NCBI GenBank assembly: GCA_937892315.1
Contig: CALAVF010000172.1
Span: 1 to 6,141, forward strand
Source: an uncultured Prevotellaceae bacterium
Lineage (GTDB): Bacteria > Bacteroidota > Bacteroidia > Bacteroidales > Bacteroidaceae
Reading direction: 5' to 3'
DNA: 6,141 nucleotides
Part shown: positions 5,866-6,141 of the stretch, one piece after another
Layout: each line of letters opens with the position of its first letter
How positions within the stretch are numbered: the first letter of the stretch is position 1
Program-made: the position numbers and the translations under genes
The notes under the pieces: generated by a model
Database searches by the model: none
Told to the model about the DNA's origin: nothing
Seen by the model: the letters and a program-made list of their open reading frames with translations, nothing else

Positions 5866-5908
5866 ACTGTTCTTACATCGACAAGACAAAGCAAAGGTTC
5901 AAACAACA

Positions 5909-6141
5909 ATGCGAACATTCTGGAATTTTAATGGCGGCATCAAGCACGTTGATGCTTGGGAGCCAAATTGCTGGGTACAGGTGACTTGCCCAGTGGATGA
6001 CGATAAAGATTTCTTGGAGCAGGAACTCGGTATGCCCGACTACTTCATGGATGACGTTTCGGATGCCGATGAGCGTGCCCATCACGGCGGAAAGTCCGCT
6101 GACACGGCCGCTCTTATGGAAGAACTTGAGGTCGTCGGCGG
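5909..6141 (+). CDS. corA: CorA-type divalent-cation (Mg2+) transporter, N-terminal fragment
   Basis: The frame opens at ATG 5909 and runs off the right edge (77 codons visible of a family of about 300-350). Residues 1-57, starting MRTFWNFNGGIKHVDAWEP and including N-C-W-V-Q-V-T-C-P, F-L-E-Q-E-L-G-M-P-D-Y-F and D-V-S-D-A-D-E-R-A, read like the cytoplasmic N-terminus of Bacteroidales CorA proteins. CorA forms a pentameric channel for Mg2+ (also Co2+ or Ni2+); the membrane part with its GMN motif would lie beyond the edge. Oddity: after DERA the family continues with an aromatic/acidic stretch (about RYEYDDGW) and a hydrophobic strand, but here HHGGKSADTAALMEELEVVG follows, which does not fit. 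The frame stays open, so either this is a divergent variant or the sequence is joined to unrelated DNA near 6078. Expression is probably controlled by the long leader 5714-5908. Confidence 0.72.
   Translation, partial: MRTFWNFNGGIKHVDAWEPNCWVQVTCPVDDDKDFLEQELGMPDYFMDDVSDADERAHHGGKSADTAALMEELEVVG

Noticed and set aside
5714..5908. Known M-box (ykoK) or Mn2+ (yybP-ykoY) riboswitch before the CorA gene
   Set aside because: I could not find the conserved core sequences I associate with these classes; a covariance-model search would decide.
5873..6085. 70-codon minus-strand gene opposite the CorA start
   Set aside because: The plus strand matches the CorA N-terminus well to about 6078. Only the portion beyond that might be coding on the minus strand, and this is reported as a possible chimeric join.

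Overview
The window looks like chromosomal DNA from a member of the Bacteroidales, most likely Prevotella-like. Three non-coding sites match the Bacteroidota -7 element TAnnTTTG. Start codons mostly sit behind A-rich stretches rather than strong Shine-Dalgarno sequences. The TruA, tagaturonate reductase and CorA-type proteins read like Bacteroidales family members. This assignment rests on sequence style and recall, not on a search.

Layout. From 3934 leftward to position 1, all genes are on the minus strand: a MATE efflux transporter, truA (joined by a one-base TAATG stop/start overlap), a GNAT acetyltransferase, a GxxExxY-family (PD-(D/E)XK-like) protein, and the N-terminal part of an EamA/DMT transporter cut by the left edge. 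From 4149 rightward, genes are on the plus strand: uxaB (tagaturonate reductase of hexuronate catabolism) with its own promoter and a strong terminator, then a 5' leader of about 190 nt and the start of a CorA-type divalent-cation transporter cut by the right edge. The MATE and uxaB promoters diverge from a 214-bp intergenic region.

The most unusual part is about 569-1211. A block of four AATTCATG-like octamers, spaced 11, 11 and 10 bp, occurs three times: 584-623 (+), 635-674 (-) and 1172-1211 (+). The first two form a large imperfect palindrome. The second and third form an inverted pair that closely brackets the GxxExxY gene. A separate 24-bp-scale direct repeat, one copy of which contains the stop codon of that gene, flanks the palindrome. 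The whole stretch is very AT-rich (21 of 100 bases are G/C in 581-680 by hand count) compared with the housekeeping genes (36 of 60 in 5041-5100). It looks like a small inserted element: a predicted nuclease-fold gene plus its repeats, without a recognisable transposase.

The second region of interest is the leader of the CorA gene (about 5714-5908). A 5' hairpin starts at the predicted transcription start. Short upstream reading frames follow, including a 13-codon one beginning Met-Asp-Asp-Tyr-Pro. A second hairpin, followed by a run of T, starts at the stop codon of that frame. This has the layout of a leader-peptide/attenuation control region and would suit a magnesium transporter, but that is inference. 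The last ~65 bases of the window no longer match what a CorA protein should encode, so a chimeric contig end is possible.
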